A DNA stretch of 45,018 nucleotides from Bacillota bacterium (lineage in GTDB: Bacteria > Bacillota > Clostridia > Lachnospirales > Lachnospiraceae): the NCBI GenBank assembly GCA_023437715.1, contig JAEZFK010000077.1, positions 1 to 45,018 of the forward strand. The letters run 5' to 3'. Every line of letters starts with the position of its first letter. Position 1 is the first letter of the stretch. The notes beneath the pieces were generated by a model. That model ran no database searches. It saw only the letters and a program-made list of their open reading frames with translations, and was not told the DNA's origin. Shown here one piece after another: positions 17,224 to 25,172 of the stretch. Both the position numbers and the translations under genes were made by a program.

Positions 17224-18663
17224 ATGTATAACGAATTTGAAGATCAATACAAAAATAATGAAGCAGGTCGTATGAATCCTGAGGACAATAAAGAAGAATC
17301 CACCCCCGTCAATTTTACTATGAGGGAACCGGAACCAAAAACAGAAGACCAGCCTCAGCGTTCCTATGAAGCCAAACAGAGTATTCCCCACTATCAGGAA
17401 TACCAATATCAGAGAATGGCCTCTCAGAGCCCGCTTCCCCAGGACGATAAGCCAAAGCGGAAAGGCGGTTTTGCAAAAAAAGCAGCCGCACTTGTGGGCG
17501 GAGCCCTTGTTTTCGGAGTGATTGCCGGAAGCACCATGGTTGGAATCAACTGGGCGGCAGGCGCTTACGGAAGCAAGCCCTCTGTTGAAATAAGCAAGGC
17601 TGAAACACTTCCCTCCGCCGCAGCTGCAGTGGCCAATACCTCCAGCATTTCCGGTGTAAACGATGTTTCCGCCATTGTAGACAAGGCCATGCCGTCAGTA
17701 GTCGCCATTACCAGCAAGGTGATTTATGAAAGCCAGACCTGGTTTGGCCCGATGCAGCAGGAAGGGGAAGGCAGCGGTTCCGGTATCATAATCGGTAAGA
17801 ACGATGACGAGCTTCTGATCGTTACCAACAACCACGTAGTAGAAGGCGCAGAAGCGCTGAAGGTTACCTTTATCGATCAGAAGGCAGTGGATGCAGCTAT
17901 TAAGGGAACCGATGCGGACAGCGACCTGGCAGTTATTGCAGTTCCGTTAAAAGATATTTCCGCAGATACCTTATCAAAGATCGCCGTTGCCTCCCTTGGC
18001 AATTCCGACCAGCTTAAGGTAGGTCAGGGCGTAGTTGCCATCGGAAATGCCTTAGGCTACGGTCAGTCCGTTACCGTAGGCTATATCAGTGCTCTTGAGC
18101 GCACCGTACAGACAGAAAACGGCACCAGCCAGAATCTTCTTCAGACCGATGCAGCCATCAACCCAGGCAACAGCGGCGGCGCTCTGTTAAATATGCAGGG
18201 TGAAGTAATCGGCATTAACTCCGCAAAATACTCTTCCACAGAAGTAGAGGGCATGGGCTATGCAATCCCGATTTCCAAGGCCCAGACCATCATTGATACT
18301 CTGATGACAAAAAAGACCAGGACCCAGGTGGCAGAAGGAGACCAGGGATATTTAGGAATCCAGTGCAAGAACATTGATGCTGAAACAAGCCAGCAGCTGG
18401 GAATGCCCCAGGGCGTGTTCATCTACAAAATCGTAGAGGGAGGAGCAGCCTCCAAGTCCGATTTACGGGAAAAGGATATCATTACCAAGTTCGACGGCCA
18501 GAGCGTCAGAACCTATGACGATTTGACAAGCATGCTTAAATATTACCAGGGCGGAACTACCGTATCCCTTACGGTTCAGTCCGTTGAAAATGGAAAGTAT
18601 GTGGAGAGAAACGTTGACATCACCTTAGGTTCCAAGCCGGCTGACACCACAAAGCAGGGCTAA
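17224..18663 (+). CDS. htrA: HtrA/DegP-family membrane serine protease
   Basis: A 479-aa trypsin-like protease of the HtrA family. The first 85 residues are a polar cytoplasmic tail and one membrane helix spans about 86-107. The protease domain carries the triad H204 (TNNHVVEG), D234 (DSDLAVIAV) and S317 (NPGNSGGALLN), and a single PDZ domain covers about 375-475. I start at ATG 17224 behind AAAGGAG; an upstream in-frame GTG at 17170 would run through the repeat element and lacks a ribosome site. HtrA enzymes degrade misfolded exported proteins at the membrane. A strong terminator follows, so it is probably monocistronic. The gene symbol is by family; which paralogue it is cannot be told. Confidence 0.92.
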   Translation: MYNEFEDQYKNNEAGRMNPEDNKEESTPVNFTMREPEPKTEDQPQRSYEAKQSIPHYQEYQYQRMASQSPLPQDDKPKRKGGFAKKAAALVGGALVFGVIAGSTMVGINWAAGAYGSKPSVEISKAETLPSAAAAVANTSSISGVNDVSAIVDKAMPSVVAITSKVIYESQTWFGPMQQEGEGSGSGIIIGKNDDELLIVTNNHVVEGAEALKVTFIDQKAVDAAIKGTDADSDLAVIAVPLKDISADTLSKIAVASLGNSDQLKVGQGVVAIGNALGYGQSVTVGYISALERTVQTENGTSQNLLQTDAAINPGNSGGALLNMQGEVIGINSAKYSSTEVEGMGYAIPISKAQTIIDTLMTKKTRTQVAEGDQGYLGIQCKNIDAETSQQLGMPQGVFIYKIVEGGAASKSDLREKDIITKFDGQSVRTYDDLTSMLKYYQGGTTVSLTVQSVENGKYVERNVDITLGSKPADTTKQG

Positions 18664-18690
18664 TAAATCAAGGGCTTCCAGCCCATCATG

Positions 18691-18735
18691 AAAAAATTCC
18701 GGATATTCCTTTTAGGTTTATCCGGAATTTTTTTC
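18691..18735 (+). terminator. Terminator of htrA
   Basis: TTCCGGATA (18697-18705) pairs with TATCCGGAA (18719-18727). An A-run and a T-run flank the stem, which extends to CATG on both sides, so it can work in both directions. Confidence 0.88.
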
Positions 18736-18776
18736 ATGTATGAGGAAATTCTTCTGAAATTCTTCATATATGAAAA

Positions 18777-18865
18777 AACGCTCCCCTATGGATGCGCACT
18801 CCGTACTGCAGACCCTTTATTCTTAAAAAATTCTAAATTAACAGTCCGTACTTGTAGGAGCGTTT
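18777..18865. promoter_or_regulatory. Long-range inverted repeat over the clpX promoter
   Basis: AAACGCTCC near 18777-18785 is the reverse complement of GGAGCGTTT at 18857-18865, with GTAC and GTCC/GGAC-like matches inside. The right arm lies between the -35 (18852-18857) and -10 (18875-18880) of the putative clpX promoter, a position where a bound protein or hairpin would affect transcription. No T-run follows it. Confidence 0.45.
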
Positions 18866-18880
18866 CAAATGCTTTATAAT
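18852..18880 (+). promoter_or_regulatory. Promoter of the clpX gene
   Basis: TTGTAG and TATAAT are spaced by 17 bp, ending 44 bp before the start codon. Confidence 0.6.
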
Positions 18881-18924
18881 AATTGATATGCCACAGATAA
18901 TCACAAATAAAAGGAGAACACAGC

Positions 18925-20358
18925 TTGAACGATAAAGATTTCCCGGAGGAGAAGGCAGAGGACACCATTGCCAGCAGCTCCGACAGCGATAAAAAGAAAA
19001 ACGAAGAGGATGAGTACGAAAAAATCTGCTACGTATGCCGGCGGCCTGAGCATGTGACAGGCCCTATGGTATCCATGGCCGGAGGCATGAACCTATGCCA
19101 TGACTGTATGCAGAAAGCCTTTGACTCCGTAACCCAGGGCGGCTTTGATTTCTCCAAGATCCCGGCTATGCCCTTTATGAACTTAAACTTAAATGATTTA
19201 GGAAACCTAAATCTTCAGGACCTTGAGATTCCCCAAAAGCAAAAGGTCAAAAAGAAAACAGAAAAAGAACCGAAGCAGGAGCTGAATCTAAAAGACATTC
19301 CTGCCCCTCATATCATCAGGCAGAAGCTGGATGAATACGTCATCGGCCAGGAACTGGCCAAGAAGGTCATTTCCGTAGCTGTTTACAACCATTACAAAAG
19401 AGTTTACTTGACGGAGACCAATCAAAAAGATGAAAATGGAAACGTACAGATAGAAAAATCCAACATCCTCATGGTAGGCCCCACAGGAAGCGGAAAGACC
19501 TATCTGGTAAAAACCCTTGCCAGACTTCTTGACGTCCCCCTTGCCATTGCCGACGCCACCTCCTTAACAGAAGCCGGCTACATCGGCGACGACATAGAAA
19601 GCGTGGTATCCAAGCTCCTGACCGCTGCCGGCAACGACGTGAACAAGGCGGAGCGCGGAATCATTTTCATTGATGAAATCGATAAAATAGCAAAAAAGAA
19701 AAGTACCAGCAGCCGGGATGTAAGCGGAGAGTCCGTCCAGCAGGAGCTTTTAAAGCTTTTAGAAGGAAGCACCGTAGAAGTCCCCGTAGGAGCCAACCAG
19801 AAAAACGCCCTTACCCCCATGACTGCGGTCAACACGGAGAACATCCTTTTCATCTGCGGAGGCGCATTCCCCGACCTGGAGGATATCATCAAAGAACGCC
19901 TGAAAGAAAAATCCTCCATAGGCTTTTCCGCAGAATTAAAAGACCATTATGACAAGGAAACCAACCTTCTCTCCCACGTAACCAACGAGGACCTAAGAAA
20001 ATTCGGCATGATCCCGGAATTTCTGGGCCGTCTCCCCATAACCGTAACTCTTGAGCCTTTGAACAAGGACCTCCTGGTCCGTGTCCTGAAAGAACCGAAA
20101 AACGCCATCTTAAAGCAATACAAGAAGCTCTTGGAGCTGGACGAGGTCAACCTGGTATTCGAAGATGAAGCCTTAGAGTGGATTGCCGAAGAAGCCCTTA
20201 AGAAAAAGACCGGAGCCAGAGCTCTCCGGGCCATCATAGAAAATTTCATGCTTGATATTATGTATGAGATTCCTAAAGATCCTAATATCGGTTCCGTAGT
20301 CATAACAAGAGCCTACTTAGACAAAAACGGCGGCCCTTTCATACAGATGAGAAGCTGA
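18925..20358 (+). CDS. clpX: ClpX-type AAA+ unfoldase with extended linker
   Basis: A 477-aa ClpX. The N-terminal zinc-binding domain has C35, C38, C58 and C61. It is joined to the AAA+ core by a linker of about 65 residues that contains an Asn/Leu-rich run (NLNLNDLGNLNLQDLEI), longer than in standard ClpX. Walker A is GPTGSGKT (185-192), Walker B IIFIDEID, the pore loop GYIG, and the IGF tripeptide that docks on ClpP is present at 332-334. The protein should therefore feed substrates to ClpP. The start is TTG at 18925 after AAGGAG. clpX often lies next to clpP; here it lies beside htrA and an LspA-like gene, so it may be a second copy. The adjacent genes suggest a link to envelope protein turnover (inference). 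Confidence 0.88.
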   Translation: MNDKDFPEEKAEDTIASSSDSDKKKNEEDEYEKICYVCRRPEHVTGPMVSMAGGMNLCHDCMQKAFDSVTQGGFDFSKIPAMPFMNLNLNDLGNLNLQDLEIPQKQKVKKKTEKEPKQELNLKDIPAPHIIRQKLDEYVIGQELAKKVISVAVYNHYKRVYLTETNQKDENGNVQIEKSNILMVGPTGSGKTYLVKTLARLLDVPLAIADATSLTEAGYIGDDIESVVSKLLTAAGNDVNKAERGIIFIDEIDKIAKKKSTSSRDVSGESVQQELLKLLEGSTVEVPVGANQKNALTPMTAVNTENILFICGGAFPDLEDIIKERLKEKSSIGFSAELKDHYDKETNLLSHVTNEDLRKFGMIPEFLGRLPITVTLEPLNKDLLVRVLKEPKNAILKQYKKLLELDEVNLVFEDEALEWIAEEALKKKTGARALRAIIENFMLDIMYEIPKDPNIGSVVITRAYLDKNGGPFIQMRS

Positions 20359-20442
20359 ACCCGTAATACCATCAAAAATCACCAGACCCAGGATAAAAAC
20401 TCCTGTAAAATGGACATAATAAAGGCGGAAGGAGCGTATCTC

Positions 20443-20910
20443 ATGATATTTATCATTTTCATCGCAGTACTGGCGGTTTTGGATTTAAGCATAAAAAGCT
20501 TCATAGAAGAAAAAGAAGAATCCGATTTCCCCAAGGAACTGGAAGGAACCGGCGGAAAGATCCTCTTACACAAAAACCACAACCCCGGCTTCTCTTTCGG
20601 CCGCTTAAAAGACCACCCCAATCTGGTCCAGATGATCCCTCTTGCAGTAGCCTCCTTTATCGGAGGAATGCTCTTCAACCTGCTCCAGGGAAAAGGCAGA
20701 ACCGCAGAAAAACTGGCCCTGTCCCTAACCTTAGGCGGCGCCGCCAGCAACCTTTACGACAGACTGGTCCGCCACTACGTAGTAGATTACTTCAGCATCC
20801 AATACGGAAGGTTCAAAAAAGTAGTATTCAACCTGGGCGACCTCTTCATCTTCCTGGGCGCCGCCATCATCCTCATCGTTGAACTTATCCGAGCCATTAA
20901 AGACCGCTGA
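20443..20910 (+). CDS. Signal peptidase II (LspA)-like aspartic peptidase
   Basis: A 155-aa integral membrane protein with about four helices. It keeps the family signatures: NPGFSFGRLKD (the NxGxxF loop), GGAASNLYDRLVRHYVVDY with the first catalytic aspartate, and VFNLGDLFIF with the second. The first-helix motif DQxTK is altered to DLSIK. LspA cleaves signal peptides from prolipoproteins after lipid modification. I start at 20443, eight bases after GGAAGGAG; an earlier in-frame ATG at 20410 lacks a site. It follows clpX by 84 bp. The divergent first motif and spacing leave open a second LspA-like peptidase rather than the housekeeping one. Confidence 0.75.
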   Translation: MIFIIFIAVLAVLDLSIKSFIEEKEESDFPKELEGTGGKILLHKNHNPGFSFGRLKDHPNLVQMIPLAVASFIGGMLFNLLQGKGRTAEKLALSLTLGGAASNLYDRLVRHYVVDYFSIQYGRFKKVVFNLGDLFIFLGAAIILIVELIRAIKDR

Positions 20911-21227
20911 GAACCAACTTGCAAGCCCAACCAACAAACACTAACACTCTCCAGCAACCTCCAAGCCATACCAAGATCTTTCAATCCCCATCCACAGAAT
21001 GGAAAGCGGAGCCCCCCGCGCCCCAGCCGGGAAAATGAGGGGAGGCTCTCCGGATACAGCGATTTTTGCAGGACGTCGATAGGCGTAAGGAATAGGAGGC
21101 AGGAACATGAGCCATCATTCATGTTCCTGCCTCCTATTCCTTACACCTATCCCGTCCGAAACCATGAGCGTATCCGGAGAGCCTCCCCTCATTTTCCCTC
21201 ACTACCCCGGCATTCTCCCCTCTCCAT
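20911..21227. other. Gap between convergent genes, strand-asymmetric
   Basis: This 317-bp gap holds the long inverted repeat at 21029-21198. Its flanks (20905-21000 and 21199-21250) are unusually poor in G and rich in C and A on the plus strand, which can form little secondary structure. No gene is seen. Confidence 0.6.
21029..21198. repeat. 170-bp near-perfect inverted repeat
   Basis: The outer arms are exact over 29 bp (21029-21057 with 21170-21198). The inner arms are exact over 26 bp (21085-21110 with 21119-21144), with further GATAGG/CCTATC and GGAC/GTCC matches between. Only eight bases form the apical loop. It sits between the stops of two convergent genes, so a long RNA hairpin would form on transcripts of either one. 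It could be a bidirectional terminator or mRNA stabiliser, an insertion element of MITE type, or a structured RNA. Confidence 0.9.
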
Positions 21228-21587
21228 TCAACTAACCATTCCCCCCAAAGTCCCGCTCCCCGCACAAACAGCCATAGTAACAAGAATCTGATTCAAATCC
21301 CCGTTAAGCCCTTTGTTCAAAAGAAACGAAACTGCCAGAAGAACCAGAAAATACAAAAGCCCAAGCAAAAGTCCCCAGAAGAACCTTCTTTGCCGCACGC
21401 TCTTCCCCATCAGAATCCCGCCAAGGAAACAGGTAACAATATAAACCCCATTGACTCCCAGCCGGATCTGACCTTCCTTCAGATGGAATTTATAGAGCGC
21501 CAAGGCCAGGACCACCAGCAGGATTCCGGTCAGTATGTAGGTAATGAGAAGATTTCTTAATGTGACCTGAAGCTTTGATTTTTCCAT
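21228..21587 (-). CDS. TIGR04086-type four-helix membrane protein
   Basis: A 119-aa protein with four hydrophobic segments (about 10-30, 42-62, 68-88 and 98-118), short basic loops and a Gly-rich end. Size, topology and position next to the SCIFF gene and yajC match the TIGR04086 membrane family of Clostridia. The start at 21587 has AAGGAG upstream on the minus strand. It is divergent from scfA. Function is unknown; the repeated neighbourhood suggests a link to the SCIFF system or protein export, but nothing in the sequence proves it. Confidence 0.7.
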   Translation of the reverse strand: MEKSKLQVTLRNLLITYILTGILLVVLALALYKFHLKEGQIRLGVNGVYIVTCFLGGILMGKSVRQRRFFWGLLLGLLYFLVLLAVSFLLNKGLNGDLNQILVTMAVCAGSGTLGGMVS

Positions 21588-21703
21588 TTCACCAACTCCT
21601 TATATCTTGTCTTATGGTTCAGTATATTCCCCTGTCAAAGCGGATATTCTAAGATGTTATGTCTGAATCGTCCCGCTGTTAAGGCCAGGCCGGCCAATTC
21701 ATC

Positions 21704-21732
21704 TTGCGCTACCATAAAACATGTGGTATAAT
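21704..21732 (+). promoter_or_regulatory. Promoter of scfA
   Basis: TTGCGC (21704-21709) and TATAAT (21727-21732) are 17 bp apart, and the -10 is extended by TGg. It lies 37 bp before the scfA start. Confidence 0.68.
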
Positions 21733-21768
21733 CTCAAAGAATCAGGCAAATACAGGAGGTGTAAGTAT

Positions 21769-21915
21769 ATGAAACACGTGAAAACATTAAATTCCAGTAC
21801 ATTAAAAGAATCCATGAAAAAGGGCGGCTGCGGCGAATGCCAGACATCCTGCCAGTCAGCCTGCAAGACATCCTGTACAGTAGGAAACCAGAGCTGCGAG
21901 AACAGCAACCGTTAA
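21769..21915 (+). CDS. scfA: SCIFF peptide precursor (six Cys in forty-five residues)
   Basis: A 48-aa ribosomal peptide with six cysteines at 21, 24, 28, 32, 36 and 43, and the conserved leader start MKHVKTLNSSTLK. Start at ATG 21769 behind a strong AGGAGG. The SCIFF family occurs almost throughout Clostridia and is the substrate of the radical-SAM maturase ScfB, which makes thioether crosslinks (sactipeptide/ranthipeptide class). The maturase gene lies 131 bp downstream. The biological role is not established; work on ranthipeptides points to signalling. The peptide has its own strong promoter and a hairpin after it, so it is probably made in excess of its enzyme. Confidence 0.95.
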   Translation: MKHVKTLNSSTLKESMKKGGCGECQTSCQSACKTSCTVGNQSCENSNR

Positions 21916-21943
21916 TTCTTAAAAACTGTATAGAACAGCCATA

Positions 21944-22005
21944 CGGCAGAAAAGCGGTTGCCCCTACGGTCCTATGACGGTAGGGGTTACTTTGCTTGTC
22001 TGCCG
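21944..22005 (+). promoter_or_regulatory. Two-level hairpin between scfA and scfB
   Basis: An outer stem CGGCAGA (21944-21950) with TCTGCCG (21999-22005) encloses an inner stem CCCCTAC (21961-21967) with GTAGGGG (21980-21986). The inner stem is followed only by TTACTTTG, a poor T-run. It probably acts as a partial terminator or processing barrier that lowers scfB relative to scfA. Confidence 0.55.
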
Positions 22006-22046
22006 GAAACGGTTAAAGGTCAAATCAATGATTAAGGAGAATACAA

Positions 22047-23438
22047 GTGATTCATCAATATATCAATAATGGCTTCCATATTATTATGGATGTCAACAGC
22101 GGCTCCGTCCATTCTGTGGACCCTCTCATGTATGAGGCTGTGGCCATTGCCGCTAAAATGGTCCCGGATATGAAAGAGCCGGAGAAGCTTCCGGCGGAAG
22201 CAAAGAAAGAAATCTTAAACCGCCTTTCCGAAACTTACGGAGAGTCTGAGGCAGAGGAAGCTCTGGAAGAAATCCAATATCTCATTGACGCAGGAGAGCT
22301 GTTTACAAGCGATGTCTACCACGATTACGTGGTGGATTTTAAAAAGCGCAAAACCGTTGTAAAAGCCCTTTGCTTACATATTGCCCATGACTGTAATTTA
22401 GCATGTAAATACTGCTTTGCAGAAGAAGGAGAGTACCACGGCCGCCGCGCCCTGATGTCTTTTGAAGTGGGAAAGAAAGCTCTTGATTTCCTCATCGCCA
22501 ATTCCGGCAACCGCAGGAATTTAGAGGTGGACTTTTTCGGCGGAGAACCGCTGATGAACTGGGAAGTAGTAAAGCAGCTGGTTGAATACGGACGCTCAAA
22601 AGAGAAAGAATATAATAAGAACTTCCGTTTCACCATGACCACCAACGGCGTTTTGTTAAATGACGAGATCATGGAATTCTGCGACCGGGAAATGAGCAAT
22701 GTGGTTTTAAGCCTTGACGGCCGCCGGGAGGTCAACGACAGGATGCGTCCTTTCCGCAGCGGAAAAGGCAGCTATGAGCTGATTGTGCCCAAGTTCCTGA
22801 AATTTGCCGAGATGAGAGGGGATAAGGACCATTATATCCGGGGAACCTTTACCCGTCACAACTTGGACTTCTCCAAGGATGTTCTGGAATTTGCGGACTT
22901 AGGCTTTACCAGCATGTCCATTGAGCCTGTAGTGGCCCAGCCGGAAGAGGATTACGCCATCCGTGAGGAGGACCTGCCCCAGATCCTTGAAGAGTACGAC
23001 AAGCTTGCTCTGGAATACATCGACAGGCAGAAAGCAGGAAAAGGCTTTAACTTCTTCCATTTCAACATTGATTTAAACCAGGGACCCTGTGTGGCAAAAC
23101 GGCTGTCAGGCTGCGGCTCGGGAACCGAATATCTTGCAGTCACTCCATGGGGAGACATTTATCCCTGCCACCAGTTTGTAGGGCAGGAGGAATTTCTTCT
23201 GGGTACCGTGGATACAGGCGTGACTAACACTCCGGTACGGGATGAATTCAAGCTTTGCAACGTTTACGCAAAGGATAAGTGCCGGGACTGTTTTGCGAGG
23301 TTTTACTGCAGCGGAGGCTGTGCGGCCAATTCCTATAATTTCCACGGCAGCATTACCGATGCCTATGACATCGGCTGTGAAATGCAGAAGAAGCGGATCG
23401 AATGCGCCATCATGATCAAGGCGGCTCTGGCCGAATAA
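22047..23438 (+). CDS. scfB: SCIFF radical-SAM maturase
   Basis: A 463-aa radical-SAM/SPASM enzyme. The N-terminal 100 residues form the peptide-recognition element. The SAM cluster motif is C116, C120, C123 (CNLACKYC), followed by the partial TIM barrel with DFFGGEPLMNW. The C-terminal SPASM region has cysteines in CGSGTEYLAVTPWGDIYPC and CRDCFARFYCSGGC for two auxiliary [4Fe-4S] clusters. The enzyme forms Cys-to-alpha- or beta/gamma-carbon thioether links in the ScfA peptide. The start is GTG at 22047 behind AAGGAG. Length and motifs are intact. It is followed by tgt after 31 bp, so the two are probably cotranscribed. Confidence 0.95.
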   Translation: MIHQYINNGFHIIMDVNSGSVHSVDPLMYEAVAIAAKMVPDMKEPEKLPAEAKKEILNRLSETYGESEAEEALEEIQYLIDAGELFTSDVYHDYVVDFKKRKTVVKALCLHIAHDCNLACKYCFAEEGEYHGRRALMSFEVGKKALDFLIANSGNRRNLEVDFFGGEPLMNWEVVKQLVEYGRSKEKEYNKNFRFTMTTNGVLLNDEIMEFCDREMSNVVLSLDGRREVNDRMRPFRSGKGSYELIVPKFLKFAEMRGDKDHYIRGTFTRHNLDFSKDVLEFADLGFTSMSIEPVVAQPEEDYAIREEDLPQILEEYDKLALEYIDRQKAGKGFNFFHFNIDLNQGPCVAKRLSGCGSGTEYLAVTPWGDIYPCHQFVGQEEFLLGTVDTGVTNTPVRDEFKLCNVYAKDKCRDCFARFYCSGGCAANSYNFHGSITDAYDIGCEMQKKRIECAIMIKAALAE

Positions 23439-23469
23439 CTATTATCCAATCTTAAGTAAGGAAGTATAA

Positions 23470-24630
23470 ATGAACTATAAAATCATTGCCAAGGACGGAC
23501 GGGCAAAGCGGGCTGAGGTGACCACCGTCCACGGAACAATCCAGACCCCGGTGTTCATGAATGTGGGCACCGTGGGAGCCATCAAGGGAGCGGTTTCCAC
23601 CGATGACCTCCGTGAAATCAAAACCCAGGTAGAGCTTTCCAACACCTACCATCTTCATGTGCGCACCGGGGACAGGCTCATAAAGGAATTCGGAGGCCTT
23701 CACCGGTTTATGAACTGGGACCGCCCCATCCTTACGGATTCCGGCGGCTTCCAGGTATTTTCCCTGACAGGCTTAAGGAAAATAAAAGAGGAAGGCGTTT
23801 ACTTCCAGTCCCACATTGACGGGCACAAGATATTCATGGGGCCTGAGGAGAGCATGCAGATCCAGTCCAACCTGGCCTCCACCATAGCCATGGCCTTTGA
23901 CGAATGCCCGCCCCATCCGGCAACCAGGGAGTACATGCAAAACAGCGTGGACCGGACCACCCGGTGGCTGGAGCGGTGCCGGACGGAGATGAAACGGCTT
24001 AATTCCCTGCCTGATACCCTGAATCGAGACCAGCTTTTATTCGGCATTAACCAGGGCGGAACCTTTGAGGACATCCGAATCGCCCATGCAAAGACCATAT
24101 CCGCCATGGATTTGGACGGCTATGCCCTGGGCGGCCTTGCCGTAGGGGAAAGCCATTCGGAAATGTACCGGATTCTGGATGAGACCGTTCCGTACCTGCC
24201 GGAAAACAAGCCCACCTATCTCATGGGCGTAGGAACTCCGGCCAATATTTTAGAGGCGGTGGACCGGGGCGTGGATTTCTTTGACTGCGTCTATCCGTCC
24301 AGAAACGGCCGCCACGGCCATGTATACACCAACCATGGAAAACTGAATTTATTCAACGTCAGATATGAGCTGGACCACAGTCCCATCGAAGAGGGCTGCG
24401 GCTGTCCTGCCTGCCGTTCCTACAGCAGGGCCTATATCAGGCATCTTTTAAAAGCAAAAGAAATGCTGGGCATGAGATTATGTGTCTTGCATAATTTGTA
24501 CTTTTATAATACAATGATGGAAGAGATTCGCGACGCAATCGAAAATCACCGCTATGGGGAATATAAAGAGCAGAAACTTTCCGGCATGACGGCGGAAAAC
24601 ACCACAGCGAAGCAGCGGATCGTTATATAA
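23470..24630 (+). CDS. tgt: tRNA-guanine transglycosylase
   Basis: A 386-aa TGT that exchanges guanine 34 of GUN-anticodon tRNAs for a queuosine precursor. DSGGFQVFS with D90 and the nucleophile region RGVDFFDCVYPSRNGRHGH are intact, as is GGLAVGE. The zinc site CGCPACRSYSRAYIRHL lies near residues 310-330. It sits between scfB and yajC. Tgt-YajC linkage is common in bacteria (queA-tgt-yajC-secD). queA is not in this window. Confidence 0.96.
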   Translation: MNYKIIAKDGRAKRAEVTTVHGTIQTPVFMNVGTVGAIKGAVSTDDLREIKTQVELSNTYHLHVRTGDRLIKEFGGLHRFMNWDRPILTDSGGFQVFSLTGLRKIKEEGVYFQSHIDGHKIFMGPEESMQIQSNLASTIAMAFDECPPHPATREYMQNSVDRTTRWLERCRTEMKRLNSLPDTLNRDQLLFGINQGGTFEDIRIAHAKTISAMDLDGYALGGLAVGESHSEMYRILDETVPYLPENKPTYLMGVGTPANILEAVDRGVDFFDCVYPSRNGRHGHVYTNHGKLNLFNVRYELDHSPIEEGCGCPACRSYSRAYIRHLLKAKEMLGMRLCVLHNLYFYNTMMEEIRDAIENHRYGEYKEQKLSGMTAENTTAKQRIVI

Positions 24631-24643
24631 GGAGGAAATAGTT

Positions 24644-24940
24644 ATGTTATTAGCAACAGGCGGTACTATGGGCATAGGCTTCTGGGTACTCTACATCGCA
24701 GTGATCTTTGGTTTCATGTATTTTATCGCAATCAGACCGCAGAGAAGGGAGAAAAAGAAACAGCAGGAGATGTTCGCAAGTATCGCAGTTGGCGACAGCA
24801 TCCTGACCTCCAGCGGTTTTTACGGCGTTATCATCGATATGACCGATGATACGGTTATTGTTGAATTCGGAAACAATAAGAACTGCAGAATTCCCATGCA
24901 GAAGACAGCTATCGTACAGGTGGAGAAGGCAGAGGCTTAA
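24644..24940 (+). CDS. yajC: Preprotein translocase subunit YajC
   Basis: A 98-aa protein with one N-terminal membrane helix (about 8-28) and the conserved IRPQRREKKKQQEM segment just after it, then a small beta-rich domain (VGDSILTSSGFYGVI). YajC associates with SecYEG-SecDF. The start at 24644 has GGAGGAAA upstream and the gene lies 13 bp after tgt. secD and secF do not follow here; a terminator does. Confidence 0.95.
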   Translation: MLLATGGTMGIGFWVLYIAVIFGFMYFIAIRPQRREKKKQQEMFASIAVGDSILTSSGFYGVIIDMTDDTVIVEFGNNKNCRIPMQKTAIVQVEKAEA

Positions 24941-25048
24941 TCCGGCCCGAAAGAGAGCTGATTCAGCTTAAACATGCCGGAATCAGAGTCATGAAGCTTA
25001 AAGAGGACATGAGACTCAAGAAGAGAAATGAAACTCAAAAATAGGACA

Positions 25049-25080
25049 GGCCCCTGCAAATATTTGCAGAGGCCTCTTTT
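25049..25080 (+). terminator. Terminator after yajC
   Basis: GGCCcCTGCAAATA pairs with TATTTGCAGaGGCC, ending at 25074, followed by TCTTTT. It closes the scfA-scfB-tgt-yajC unit and may also work for the convergent SDR gene. Confidence 0.8.
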
Positions 25081-25172
25081 CCATTTTGCCCGCCATGGAC
25101 GGATTTCATGAAGAGTATACGGGATCGCATTTCTTACATATGATTTACTAAGGGACAATGTTTGAAGCCCTC

